Assembly: GCA_910575005.1 (NCBI GenBank)
Contig: CAJTCL010000019.1
Span: 1 to 52,857, forward strand
Source of the DNA: Lachnospiraceae bacterium
Lineage (GTDB): Bacteria; Bacillota; Clostridia; Lachnospirales; Lachnospiraceae
Reading direction: 5' to 3'
Length of the DNA: 52,857 bases
The notes under the pieces are model-generated. The model searched no databases and was not told the DNA's origin. It worked only from the letters and a program-made list of their open reading frames with translations. A program made the translations under genes and the position numbers. Positions 42,614 through 51,816 of this stretch are shown piece by piece; position 1 is the first letter of the stretch; the number at the start of each line of letters is the position of its first letter.

Positions 42614-42820
42614 TTTTATTTTGCCGCAATCCGCTACTGTATATTAAATCCTTCAGTAGAGGGCAATGCATTTTCCCCGAAATTTTAATGAGGTCAACAA
42701 TGTTTGCTCCCATGCCGTATTCAAATTCCAAAATCATGCAATTCCCCAATGCCATGCTACAGATTGAACATTTCCAAAAAAACAAGGGATTCCAACCGTA
42801 ATCCCTTGTTTTTTGTATAG

Positions 42821-43865
42821 CTACATCTCCCTATGGTTTTTCTCTTTGCTCTCCTGCGGCTCCTTCCCCCTGCCAGAAACAACCGCCTGTTTCTGCGCAA
42901 GGCGCTCTTTTAAAGATACCCGTCCGGATGGCTTTTCCTGCGTTTTTTTGTCTGCCTCTTTCTGCACTTTCTCCCCCGCGCCATTGTTCCGTACATTGTC
43001 CACCATGTTATAATTCTGTTCTTCCATTTCTTCAACCTTAGCAAGAGGCTTATAGTCGTTCAGCCCCTCCAAAAGCTCAGCTGCGCGCTCCATTTCTTCC
43101 ATAGTCGCGTCGCCAATAAGGATGTTTGCAAGCCATGCGGTAAGATGCCCGGTATCTCACTGCCGGATGGCTCCTGCAATCTCCGACACATTCTCATCCA
43201 TGCTCTCCACGCTTTCATAGTACAATGCGGCATCGTGGTCATGGGAAAGACAGTCAAATTTTACCGCAAGTTCCATCGCAGTGTCCAGTTCATTTTCTGT
43301 CAGATGTAAGAACAGCATCTCCCTCATGCCCCTGCAGGTAAAATCCTCCCCGTCAAATATGGTTATCTTACCCGTTTCATCGTTAAATTCAATGGAAAAG
43401 TCAAGCCGTTCCCCCTGCTCTATGCCGGCATAGTCTCCATCCTCCATGCGTTCCTCATACTTCCCCATGTCCGCCAAAGGATTTCCACACCCTGCATAAG
43501 CCCTGCACAGGCCTTTCACATCCAGCCCGCTTGTGTTCTTATACCACCGTTCATGCAGATATGGAAAAGGCTCACAGGCTCATTCTCCCTTGCCCTGCGA
43601 AGCTCTTCCAGATATTCCTCTACTTGCGGGAGGTACGTTTCCAGTGTTCCCGTCCCCTGCGCCGTAATCGGGTTAATGTCAACCGCAGCCTCCCCGATAT
43701 GCAGGCTGCCCTCATTGAAAAGAGAAAACAAATCGTCCTCCCGCTCATCCGTTGCCAGTTCCACCACGACATCAAGATCGGAGTCGTTCTTCTCCAATCC
43801 CCGGCAGCGGCTCCCTGTAAGCGCCGCATCCACGATTGCCGCATCTATTCTGGATTCATCAATCT
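42821..43865 (-). pseudogene. Element protein with nucleotidyltransferase-like and DUF4316-like parts, broken twice
   Basis: From the right, IDAAIVDAALTGSRCRGLEK and DSDLDVVVELATDE form a nucleotidyltransferase-like motif (G-S-R...D-x-D). At about 43560 the frame must shift to continue PYLHERWYKNTSGLDVKGLC and LADMGKYEERMEDGDYAGIE. A TGA at 43157 interrupts the frame, which continues in phase with DTGHLTAWLANILIGDATME and ends KERLAQKQAVVSGRGKEPQE at 42821. This is the large cargo-type protein of Tn1549-like elements, now inactive. Its right end abuts a flavodoxin fragment. Confidence 0.7.
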
Positions 43866-44039
43866 TTGACTGTACGGATACGGCTTTACCGTTTCAATGC
43901 GGAATACATCAGCTCCTATCATTTTCTCCATCATCTGAGCCGCCGCCCTCGTATTGCCGATTTCCAGAGTTACAATCTTTCCGCCTGCATAAGCCTCCCC
44001 TTCGTGGGAAAAATACGCAATCAATACTTTGTTGTTCAT
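43845..44039 (-). pseudogene. Flavodoxin N-terminal fragment
   Basis: MNNKVLIAYFSHEGEAYAGG and IGADVFRIETVKPYPYS are the opening of a flavodoxin with its FMN loop. After about 58 residues the sequence switches to element-derived DNA (near 43862) and stops. Its start overlaps the MATE gene end by 4 bp, so an intact flavodoxin was once in that operon. Confidence 0.8.
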
Positions 44040-45415
44040 GCCGTTACCTCCAATTTCATAATCTGATTTTTATGTGTCCTTTTTACAAGGAATACCCCTA
44101 TCACAAACCGAAGTACCTCCATAATCGGAAATGCCATCCATACCAATATTGCACTTCCCGTCAGTGACAAAAGCCATGCCGCAAGCAGAAGGAATACTGC
44201 CTGTGTGATTGCAATAATAAAGCTGTCCGTACCACGCCCGAGCGCCTGCAAAAAACCTGTTAATATCTGTGTTGTCGTTGTAAGCAGCAGGGATGCCGCA
44301 ATGATACGGAGCGCCGGAACACCAATTTCCAGAACGGCATCCGAGGCGTTGAACATGGCAAGCAGAAGTTCCGGCACCGCCAGAAATACTGCCATACCAA
44401 CAGCGGCAACAATCAGATTTACCACAATGCTCTTTTTCAAGGTTTCCATAATCCGCTCTTTATTCCCCGCCCCATAATTATAAGCAATGATGGAAATTCC
44501 TGCTGTGCTCATGCCGCCAGAGGGCATAATTACAAAGCTCTGCAAACGGATATAAATGACATAAATTCCGGGAGCCAACGCCGAAAGCGAAAGCAAAATA
44601 TTGTTCATGCCAAAAGCAATCACGGAAATCAGGCATTGTGAAAGTGCAACAGGTATTCCGACTTTCAGAATTTCAGCAATGATACCTCCGTTTGGCAAGA
44701 ATCCCACACCGGTAAACCGCACTTCTTTGTTAAATTTCAGGTTTAGGAATAATCCTACCAGAGCGGCAACTGCCTGTGCAATCACCGTTGCATAAGCAGC
44801 ACCTGCAATGCCAAGAGCCGGAATCCCAAACCAGCCGAAAATCATAACCGGATCAAGAACAATATTTACAACCGCACCCGTCAGCATGGGAATCATGGTA
44901 AGGTTTGCTTTTCCGGTAGCCGACAGAAGCCTTTCCATAATGACCTGATGCAGAGCCGCAAATGATACAATGCTGATAATCCGACTGTAAGAAATACTCA
45001 TATCAAGTACTTCTGTAATATCCGTCTGTAATCTATAGAACGGCTCCATTGCAAACAGCCCCATTATCACGAAAACAACCGACACAATCCAAATCAGTAC
45101 AAAGCCATTTCCTGCTGCCCTGTTTACACCCTGCTCGTCTTTCTCTCCTAACTTCTTTGATAAAATGGAATTGACACCTACTCCGATGCCAATACCGACA
45201 CCAAGCACCAGATACTGTACCGGCATACAGAGGGAAATCGCCGTAAGCGCCGTATCTCCAAGCTGTGCCACATACATACTGTCTACCAGACCATACAGCA
45301 CCTGCACGAACATGGAAAAAATCAGCGGAAGGGACATTTTTCTTAAAAGTTTTCCTACCGGGAGCGTCCCCATTTCATTCTCCTGCAGGACTACCGTTTC
45401 TGCATTTTTGCTCAT
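44036..45415 (-). CDS. MATE-family multidrug/flavin-type exporter
   Basis: The 459-residue protein has twelve predicted membrane helices in two similar halves, starting GKLLRKMSLPLIFSMFVQVL with YGLVDSMYVAQLGDTALTAI, the usual MATE opening. It exports cationic compounds using ion gradients. The ATG at 45415 has GGAGG eight bases before it. It lies 13 bp after the aldo/keto reductase gene and is followed by the flavodoxin fragment. Confidence 0.92.
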   Translation of the reverse strand: MSKNAETVVLQENEMGTLPVGKLLRKMSLPLIFSMFVQVLYGLVDSMYVAQLGDTALTAISLCMPVQYLVLGVGIGIGVGVNSILSKKLGEKDEQGVNRAAGNGFVLIWIVSVVFVIMGLFAMEPFYRLQTDITEVLDMSISYSRIISIVSFAALHQVIMERLLSATGKANLTMIPMLTGAVVNIVLDPVMIFGWFGIPALGIAGAAYATVIAQAVAALVGLFLNLKFNKEVRFTGVGFLPNGGIIAEILKVGIPVALSQCLISVIAFGMNNILLSLSALAPGIYVIYIRLQSFVIMPSGGMSTAGISIIAYNYGAGNKERIMETLKKSIVVNLIVAAVGMAVFLAVPELLLAMFNASDAVLEIGVPALRIIAASLLLTTTTQILTGFLQALGRGTDSFIIAITQAVFLLLAAWLLSLTGSAILVWMAFPIMEVLRFVIGVFLVKRTHKNQIMKLEVTA

Positions 45416-45428
45416 AATTGTTTCCTCC

Positions 45429-46328
45429 TTAATGAATCCGGTAATTGCCAAACATACGGGCAAGCTCTGGGCTGTCATGTTCAAAAAATAATTCCCTGCC
45501 GCCCTCCATTTTCTGGATTGCAGTCATATCATCCTTTGTCAGCCGGAAATCCCACACATCATAATTTTCTCTGATACGGGAAGGCTTCGAGGATTTCGGA
45601 ACCACCGCAACACCACGCTCTATGTTCCATCTTAAAATAACCTGCGCCGGAGTTTTTCCGTATTTCTGCCCTATGGCGGTCAGCACCTTATCCCGGAAAA
45701 TATTATTACGCCCCTCCGCAAACGGTGCCCACCCCTCCGGCTGGACACCGAGGTTTTTCATTTCCTGCACCGCTTTTTCCTGACTGTAAAAAGGGTGTAT
45801 TTCCACTTGATTCACATGAGGCGTGATCCGGTTGTGCATGGATAAATCCACAAGCCTGCCGCTGTTTAAGTTTGATACACCGATTGCTCGAACCTTTCCC
45901 TCCTCATAAAGTTTTTCCATTGTCCTCCATGCGCCGTAAATATCGCCAAGCGGCTGGTGGATCAGAAACAGGTCTACATATTCAAGGCCGAGATTTCTAA
46001 GGGACTGTTCATAAGCTGCCTTTGCGTGCCTTTCGTCTGCGTCCTGCACCCAAAGTTTTGTGGTGATAAACAGCTTTTCTCTATCTATCCCGCTATCCCT
46101 GATTCCTTTACCCACCGCAGCCTCATTCCCATAAATTGCTGCCGTGTCAATCATCCGATATCCTACGTCCACTGCTTCACAGATTGCCCGGACACATTCA
46201 TTCTCGTGCATATGCATCACACCTAAACCAATTATTGGCATCTGTATTCCATTGCTTAAAACAGTAAACTCCTCTGTTTCTGATTTATTTTCTTTCTTTG
46301 GAAAAGGTTTCTCGAAAAAATTTCTCAA
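45429..46328 (-). CDS. Aldo/keto reductase
   Basis: The 299-residue reductase has VLSNGIQMPIIGLGVMHM, the tetrad in MIDTAAIYGNEAAVG (D, Y), TTKLWVQD (K) and LFLIHQPLG (H), and the cofactor loop VPKSSKPSRIREN. Translation probably begins at TTG 46328 (LRNFFEKPF) because AAGGAGGTG stands just before it; the frame upstream to 46382 lacks a site. It is the first gene of the reductase-MATE-flavodoxin operon, divergent from a TetR gene. Confidence 0.9.
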   Translation of the reverse strand: MRNFFEKPFPKKENKSETEEFTVLSNGIQMPIIGLGVMHMHENECVRAICEAVDVGYRMIDTAAIYGNEAAVGKGIRDSGIDREKLFITTKLWVQDADERHAKAAYEQSLRNLGLEYVDLFLIHQPLGDIYGAWRTMEKLYEEGKVRAIGVSNLNSGRLVDLSMHNRITPHVNQVEIHPFYSQEKAVQEMKNLGVQPEGWAPFAEGRNNIFRDKVLTAIGQKYGKTPAQVILRWNIERGVAVVPKSSKPSRIRENYDVWDFRLTKDDMTAIQKMEGGRELFFEHDSPELARMFGNYRIH

Positions 46329-46409
46329 GAGTTTCACCTCCTTGACTTTTTTCTGTAATTGTGTTATTCTCTTTTTGCGCAACTCGGGTTGCTTATTTCC
46401 TATAACAGC

Positions 46410-46437
46410 ATTATATCTTTTCCAAGAATCAAAACAA
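46410..46437 (-). promoter_or_regulatory. Promoter of the reductase-MATE operon
   Basis: TTGTTT (46432-46437), 16 bp, TATAAT (46410-46415) on the minus strand. Confidence 0.7.
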
Positions 46438-46457
46438 CGGGCAGTATTTCTAAAATA

Positions 46458-46471
46458 GTGGAATATGCCAC
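46458..46471. promoter_or_regulatory. TetR operator candidate
   Basis: GTGGAATATGCCAC, a palindrome with one mismatched pair, lies between the divergent reductase and tetR genes. Confidence 0.45.
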
Positions 46472-46516
46472 GCTTTCTGCAAAAAGGTTACATAACACAA
46501 AATAGGAGGTAAAATT

Positions 46517-47101
46517 ATGCTATTAGATGGCACAGAAGATTTAAGGATACAAAAAACAATAGAAGCTATTCAAAATACCTTTGAAAAAATGATCTGTGAA
46601 ATGGACTATGAGAAGATTACTGTTAAGGAACTTTGTGAGAGAGCACGGATAAACAAAAAAACCTTTTATCGTTACTATGATGTATTAGATGATCTGCTTG
46701 CAGAATTACAAAACATGATGACACAGGAGTACCTTGAACGAATCGCCAACTATCGGATACCAGAAGAATTGGATAAGATAAACCGGGAATTTTTTCTTTA
46801 TTCTGTTGAAAAAGGAATGGTCTATGAAAAAATTACCTGTAGCGGAAGTTACAACTATATCCGAAACACAATGGTAAATAATGTAATGCGTTCTACATGG
46901 GGAGAATCCACATGGCTGCAATTATTAGATACTTCCAAACAAAATATCCTATTAGGGTTTGTGCAAAGTGCAAGTGTAGAAATGTACCGCAGATGGGTAA
47001 CTGATGGCAAAAAAATTCCTTTGGAAGAAATCATTGAAATTTCAAATCAGCTCTTATGTGCTGGCGTAAATGGATTTGTCGAAAAAAATATGCCACTTTA
47101 A
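46517..47101 (+). CDS. TetR-family repressor
   Basis: The 194-residue protein has the TetR DNA-binding region at about 10-60 (IQKTIEAIQNTFEKMICEMD, ELCERARINKKTFYRYYDVL) and a helical C-terminal domain that resembles the TetR_C group found with aldo/keto reductases. AGGAGG precedes the ATG. It is divergent from the reductase-MATE operon, its probable target. Confidence 0.9.
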   Translation: MLLDGTEDLRIQKTIEAIQNTFEKMICEMDYEKITVKELCERARINKKTFYRYYDVLDDLLAELQNMMTQEYLERIANYRIPEELDKINREFFLYSVEKGMVYEKITCSGSYNYIRNTMVNNVMRSTWGESTWLQLLDTSKQNILLGFVQSASVEMYRRWVTDGKKIPLEEIIEISNQLLCAGVNGFVEKNMPL

Positions 47102-47418
47102 CTAATAAAACGCTCTCCTGTTGGCATTACCCCTGTTTAACCTTGAATTATATTACAGTATTCTGAAAACCAAAAGTCTTGAAGTTTAGTTTCTTTACCT
47201 CAAGACTTCCGAAAATCGGAATTCTTGAAGTCCAATTTCTGAACTTCTGCAATTCCGAAAACCGGAATGTAACAATACTGATATTAACTATACTGAGTAT
47301 AATCATACTGAATCAATCATATCAATCCTATCTTAAATCCTTCCCCTGCATCGTGGAAATGTGCCCACAATGCCTGAATCCCACTCATTCCCATCTATCC
47401 TGCATAAAATGATATTCT
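47102..47418 (-). pseudogene. Decayed RepA linker with small palindromes
   Basis: The minus strand still encodes repeats such as FRNWTSRIPIFGSLEVKKLN across frames, like the Phe/Arg/Ser-rich linker after the RepA_N domain. The same bases form the palindromes TTCCGA-N3-TCGGAA and ATTCCG-N5-CGGAAT. No intact gene is present. Confidence 0.4.
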
Positions 47419-47787
47419 CTACACCTGTGAACCGCCTACAAAGTTTTTGACATAAATAATATTCGGCTTTCCCAATCCCTGCCTTACGCTTTCGATTAAT
47501 CCTATCCCTTTTTCACTGTCCAGCTCCTTCATCAGCTTCACAGCCTTGTCATTGGCACAATGAAATCTATCTTTTACTTCATCAACTGTGAAATATATGT
47601 ATGCTCTTCCACGCTTATCAATCCACCCATTTTTCTGTGACAGTTCCATGCGGTCAATCATCATTCCATAAAGCAGCTTTGCCCCGATTGACAACGTATC
47701 AAACTGACTTTCCGTAAATAACTGCTTTGGTATGCGGTAAAAGGCATACTGGCTGCTCTGTTTCCCATAAAAATATTCAAAATCCAT
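47419..47787 (-). CDS. RepA_N-type replication initiator, truncated
   Basis: From ATG 47787 (AAAGGAGAG upstream) the protein reads MDFEYFYGKQSSQYAFYRIP and QLFTESQFDTLSIGAKLLYG, then WIDKRGRAYIYFTVDEVKDR, the RepA_N domain of plasmids and Tn1549-like elements. It ends after 122 residues (GKPNIIYVKNF); complete proteins are about twice as long, with a linker and C-terminal domain. The start domain alone may bind DNA but should not support replication. Confidence 0.75.
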   Translation of the reverse strand: MDFEYFYGKQSSQYAFYRIPKQLFTESQFDTLSIGAKLLYGMMIDRMELSQKNGWIDKRGRAYIYFTVDEVKDRFHCANDKAVKLMKELDSEKGIGLIESVRQGLGKPNIIYVKNFVGGSQV

Positions 47788-47990
47788 TACTTGGCTCTCC
47801 TTTCCCTCATTAAGTGGCTTTTTGTCTATTCTCATTATTTGGCATGGAATTCTCCCTCTTTCCTTTTTCTTTTGCTTTTTGCACGATAATAAACGGGGAT
47901 TTCGGGGATAAAATGCCTTGCATAAGACACTCTCTGTCCATGCCATACAAACAAGTCATTGTCAGATGAAATAATCTTTAACTTTACACA

Positions 47991-48272
47991 TCAACTATCG
48001 GCAGAATTTATCTTTGCCATTCTCTGCCTTGCCAGTTCCCTCTGTTCATCACTTACCGTTCTTGGCTTATGATAAGTAATATATGATTTTGGCATGAAAT
48101 AGGTCTTATCAATCTCCGTCTGACTTAGTATCTTATAGCTTTCAGGATAATCCGCCACAAGCCGATCCAGCCTGCGCATCACTGACTTATTCCTTGTGTA
48201 GACAGTTGCCGTCTGTTCTCCAGAGTTGTAATTTACCACAGTTTCCATTTCATACTTTGTTAAATTTGTCAT
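47991..48272 (-). CDS. Conserved conjugative-element protein, 93 aa
   Basis: The protein begins MTNLTKYEMETVVNYNSGEQ, TATVYTRNKSVMRRLDRLVA and is a small conserved gene of Tn1549-like elements whose role I do not know. The ATG at 48272 has AGGAGA about ten bases before it. It lies between the helicase remnant and repA. Confidence 0.65.
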   Translation of the reverse strand: MTNLTKYEMETVVNYNSGEQTATVYTRNKSVMRRLDRLVADYPESYKILSQTEIDKTYFMPKSYITYHKPRTVSDEQRELARQRMAKINSADS

Positions 48273-48365
48273 AATCTGATATTCTCCTTTTCCCATATCA
48301 AAAAAGGACTGCATCTTGCAATCCCTTTTCCAGTGTGTTCCTGCCCTGTATTTTGTTTGATGTAC

Positions 48366-49055
48366 CTATAACTGGCACGCTATATCGATTGCCATTACCG
48401 TCTCCCCAAACGTGGACGCCCAGCTGTCAAAATGCCCCAGGCCAAGCCTCTGCAAGGTGCCATACTGGAGATAGCGCATATTCGTGTAAAGCTCTGTCAT
48501 GCTGTTAGAAATCGGGGTCCCCGTAGCAAATGGGATCGCTCATCAAGGTATTGGCATTTCCCAAACATATCCGAGGACTTCTGCGTCTCCGCCTGCGCGA
48601 TGCCCGCCACGTTGCGCATTTTTGTGTATAAAAAAGGTTTTTGTAAAAATGGCTCTCGTCCACGAAAAGCCTGTCCACGCCGAGCTGCTCAAACGTGACC
48701 ACGCTGTCCTTGCGCGCCACGTCATTCAGCTTTTCCAGCCTTGCCAGAAGGTTTTTCTTCGTTTTTTCCATCTGCTTGATGGAATAGTGTTCCCCATTGT
48801 CGGCTTCCGCCTGCTCTATGGCAAGCGTGATTTCATCAATCTGCCGCTCAATGATGGCTGCCTGCCGCTCAAATGACAGCGGGATCTTCTCAAACTGTGT
48901 ATGCCCGATGATGACGGCGTCGTAATTGCCCGTCGCTATCCTCGAACAGAACTTCTTCCTCCGGGCAGGCTCAAAATCCTTCTTTGTGGCTGCCAGGATA
49001 TTTGCGCCCGGATAGAGCCGCAGGAACTCGCCGAATACTTCCTGCACTCGCTTAC
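48366..49055 (-). pseudogene. SNF2-type element helicase, internal fragment
   Basis: Frames on the minus strand read LYPGANILAATKKDFEPARR, YDAVIIGHTQFEKIPLSFER and the Walker B-like DRLFVDESHFYKNL; a frameshift near 48620 leads to MRNVAGIAQAETQKSSDMFG and a second leads to FATGTPISNSMTELYTNMRY and LGLGHFDSWASTFGET before a stop at 48366. These are the middle of the very large helicase-like protein of Tn1549-type elements. Both ends are missing. Confidence 0.75.
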
Positions 49056-49394
49056 CTGCTCGTCCCTGCTCTCATAATCATCAACGCTTGGCATTCCGTC
49101 CGTGTAAAGGTTAAATGCCAGTCTGACAACCTTTACACTGCCGCTGGTCTGCCAGCCCTGATGCAGACATTCTGGCTTGATGTACCCGGACTTAATATCA
49201 TAAATCTGGCTGAAATGATTTCTTGTGTCCTCTGAAATACTGAGAATGTAGATCAAAGCCTTGTGATAGCAGTCCTGATACCTCGCCTGTTGCAATTTTT
49301 CATAATAAAATTTCTCATGTTCCTCGTTGTAAAAAACCATGTGTGTGTTGTCGGCGCTCTGCGCCCCTGCTCTTAACGCTGTGTTGTTCATCAT
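48936..49394 (-). pseudogene. DUF6075-like protein fused to helicase DNA by deletion
   Basis: From ATG 49394 (GGAGGTAGAA) the protein reads MVFYNEEHEKFYYEKLQQAR and PECLHQGWQTSGSVKVVRLA, which I recall as a DUF6075-type element protein ending in a VSECRRYS-like motif and about 30 more residues. Here, after VSECRKYS (about 49050), the frame enters the helicase fragment and runs to 48936 with unrelated residues. A deletion of several kilobases of the element explains the junction. Confidence 0.65.
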
Positions 49395-49499
49395 TTCTAC
49401 CTCCAATTTTATTTTTTGACCATAACAAAAGGACACTCCCAAATTCTCACTTGGAAAGTGTCCTTGAAGTACAAAATATTAAAATTAGATGTCGCACAA

Positions 49500-49709
49500 A
49501 ACGTATTATCAAGTATTATTCCGCATTATGCGTTGCAAATTTGTAGTAAATCGCAACTCAAAATCGCTGAAACCCTTGATTTTACTGGTCTTTTCCGCCA
49601 AGCGTTTTCATTGTCGGGAATAACAGTTCAGCTCAAGTATTATCACTTATTATTCCGTATTTAAGAGATTTTCGTTAATTCTTAAAAACGTATTATCAAG
49701 TATTATTCC
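49500..49709. repeat. Three direct repeats beside the integrase (candidate arm sites)
   Basis: Copies at 49500-49522 and 49687-49709 are identical (GTATTATCAAGTATTATTCC core); 49634-49656 is diverged (AAGTATTATCACTTATTATTCC). Each contains doubled TATTAT motifs. They lie just after the integrase gene, where Tn916-type elements carry DR2 sites for the integrase N-terminal domain. The rest of 49395-49797 holds no gene; three TTTGTTGTA repeats lie near 49727-49770. Confidence 0.6.
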
Positions 49710-49797
49710 CTATTGTAAAAAACAAATTTGTTGTAGATTTGTTGTATTTTCACATTTTTGTTGTATTTACAGTTCTCTAAGCCGCAAGGACTCTTTC

Positions 49798-51042
49798 CTA
49801 AAATACATCAAGTTTTTGTGATAAGTTTCTAATTGCTTCTTTTTTCTTCAAATCAGTGACTTCTGCATAAATATCCATTGTTGTTTCAATGTTCGCATGA
49901 CCCATCACTGCTTGGATTACTTTTATGTTTGTCTCATTCTCGCAGAACCTGGTACAAAAGGTATGTCTAAGATGATGACAGGAAAAATGCGGAATGATAA
50001 CAGGAGGACGTTCTTCTCTTTTAGCCCGTAGGATTTCCTCTGCATTATAGTTTTCCGAAATGCGCCGAATAGCCCTGTTGATTGCCTGCGGATTATGCAG
50101 ACTGCCAAAACGGTTCGCGAAAATAAAACCCGACATTCCATTAACTTCCATTTTATTACAGATTCCATCTTCTTTTTGCCTTGCAGCTTCTTCCTTAAAG
50201 GCGTTATACACCTCGTCCATCATTGGAACATTTCTGATGCCCGCCTCTGTCTTTGGCAGAGATACCTCAAATTCACATTTATATGTATCTTCCCTTCTCG
50301 GATAATATGTTACGCTGTGGTTAATACTTATCATGCGTTTCTCATAGTCCAAGTCTTGCCACCGCAACCCGATAATCTCGCCAATCCTGCACCCTGTTCC
50401 CAATAAAACGGTAAACAATGGTGTCCATCGGCAATATACAGGATTTTCAGATATGTAATTCATAAATGCTCTCTGCTGTTCGATTGTCAGAGCATGCCTT
50501 GCTCCGTGGTGTTTACTCTGTTTCTTCTTAACCTGCGCCATAACTCCATCACTCGGATTTATGCGAATAATGTTATCACGGACTGCCATCTGAAATGTCG
50601 GGTGAAGTACCGAATGGACGGTATCAAGCGTATTAACCTGAATCCCTTTTTCCCTTAAAAGATAAAGGTAAAAATGCAGCACATCAGAATATTTTATATC
50701 CACAATGAGCTTCTTGCCAAATGTTTCACGAACAAAGTGGTCATAGGTATATGTATAAGTACTATAAGTAGTTGACCTCAGTTCTGTCTTGGTTGAGATA
50801 TATCTATCAAACACGAAATTCAAATCTGAATTGCCCGCCGCATATACATCCAGTCCATCAAGCTGATCCTTTAGCAGTTCTTTCTCCTTTTTTCTTAATT
50901 CCATCAGGTCTTTTGAGTACACATACTTTCTCTTATGCGTAAATGGGTCAGTATATGTGTATATGTACATCAAATCATATTTTCTCTGTGTTTCTCCTTT
51001 CCTCAATGCCCTGCCTTTGCTATCTTTTCTTGCCTGTGCCAT
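49798..51042 (-). CDS. int: Tn916/Tn1549-type tyrosine integrase
   Basis: The 414-residue recombinase has an N-terminal arm-binding domain (1-75), a SAM-like core-binding domain (about 80-190) and the catalytic domain. The conserved residues are visible: R in GTGCRIGEIIGL, H-x-x-R in HHLRHTF, H in MGHANIETT and the nucleophile Y in MDIYAEV. AAAGGAG precedes the ATG. The gene is intact and lies with a small DNA-binding gene and excisionase, so excision functions may survive although the element's transfer genes do not. Confidence 0.93.
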   Translation of the reverse strand: MAQARKDSKGRALRKGETQRKYDLMYIYTYTDPFTHKRKYVYSKDLMELRKKEKELLKDQLDGLDVYAAGNSDLNFVFDRYISTKTELRSTTYSTYTYTYDHFVRETFGKKLIVDIKYSDVLHFYLYLLREKGIQVNTLDTVHSVLHPTFQMAVRDNIIRINPSDGVMAQVKKKQSKHHGARHALTIEQQRAFMNYISENPVYCRWTPLFTVLLGTGCRIGEIIGLRWQDLDYEKRMISINHSVTYYPRREDTYKCEFEVSLPKTEAGIRNVPMMDEVYNAFKEEAARQKEDGICNKMEVNGMSGFIFANRFGSLHNPQAINRAIRRISENYNAEEILRAKREERPPVIIPHFSCHHLRHTFCTRFCENETNIKVIQAVMGHANIETTMDIYAEVTDLKKKEAIRNLSQKLDVF

Positions 51043-51084
51043 TCTATGCTCCTTTCCATAAACGGAAAGAGCTTTGTACCCGCA

Positions 51085-51252
51085 TCAGGTTGTCTTTAAT
51101 ACCATTTCGACACCCTTCTGCAATACCTGTGTTATGGTCAGATTATGAGACTGCGCATACTTCTTGATAATTTCATATTCGGCTGGAGTTACCCTCATGG
51201 TAATCGTCTTGTCTTTTATTACCTCCACTTTAGGTCTACCCATTTTTGCCAT
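51085..51252 (-). CDS. Ribbon-helix-helix DNA-binding protein, 55 aa
   Basis: The protein reads MAKMGRPKVEVIKDKTITMR and VTPAEYEIIKKYAQSHNLTI, a beta strand followed by two helices as in Arc/MetJ-type repressors. GGAGGTGCATAT precedes the ATG. It sits between xis and int, so it probably takes part in regulating or assembling the excision complex. Confidence 0.75.
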   Translation of the reverse strand: MAKMGRPKVEVIKDKTITMRVTPAEYEIIKKYAQSHNLTITQVLQKGVEMVLKTT

Positions 51253-51328
51253 ATATGCACCTCCTCTGCATCTGATACCATTATACTTTCCGTATTACGA
51301 AAAGTCAAGCATAAATTACAACAACTCT

Positions 51329-51517
51329 TTAACCATCTATCCTGAATGTTTCAAGATACTTTTCAAATAGTTCACAGTTTACCAAAACAACTTTATCTAC
51401 CTTATATGTTGCCTTTGCATCTTTGGCTAATTTTTCAAATTTGCTTTGGCTGATACTGTATAATTCTGCGCCTTCTTTATATCTGACAAACTTTTTTCTA
51501 TTTACTTTTGTATCCAT
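51329..51517 (-). CDS. xis: Excisionase-like helix-turn-helix protein
   Basis: The 62-residue protein (MDTKVNRKKFVRYKEGAELY, SISQSKFEKLAKDAKATYKV) has the winged-helix pattern of element excisionases, a MerR-like YKEGAELYSISQSKFEKLA recognition region and a hydrophobic wing. AAGGAGA precedes the ATG. It is the first gene of the xis-RHH-int unit. Confidence 0.75.
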   Translation of the reverse strand: MDTKVNRKKFVRYKEGAELYSISQSKFEKLAKDAKATYKVDKVVLVNCELFEKYLETFRIDG

Positions 51518-51609
51518 ATTTTCTCCTTGTATAATGTATTTAGGTTGTTCAAGGGATACCTATAAACCCTTAGACCTATTTCTTTACATCTCCAGTCTGA
51601 TAGGAGATA

Positions 51610-51816
51610 ATGGTTTTATTAGATTGAGAGGGTGATCGTTCACTCCTTGAGCGGTTCTGCTCGTACTTGAAAGACTGATCCCTCTCTCTAATAAGCTTTC
51701 CACGTATGAGTTGGATGTTGGTTGCCCTATGGCTTCTCTCCGTATTTAGCACAAGGTAGTGGCGCTTATTAGATGAGTGGTCCCCCAATCTGAAATCTTT
51801 TTCTTGAGGTGTTCTT
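51610..51816 (+). ncRNA. Candidate IS110 bridge RNA leader
   Basis: The DNA before the IS110 start codon folds into a long stem: 51616-51637 (TTATTAGA...GAGAGGGTGATC) against 51677-51694 (GATCCCTCTCTCTAATAA), with an inner GAGC-N6-GCTC hairpin. A second structured part follows to about 51790. In IS110-group elements the long left end encodes the bridge RNA that pairs with target and donor DNA. RNA ends and guide loops cannot be set by eye. Confidence 0.55.

Noticed and set aside
42438-42785. Leftward 115-codon frame ending in the His-rich tail
   Set aside because: Its start lies upstream of the promoter and its first half is a duplicated element relic; only the tail may be real.
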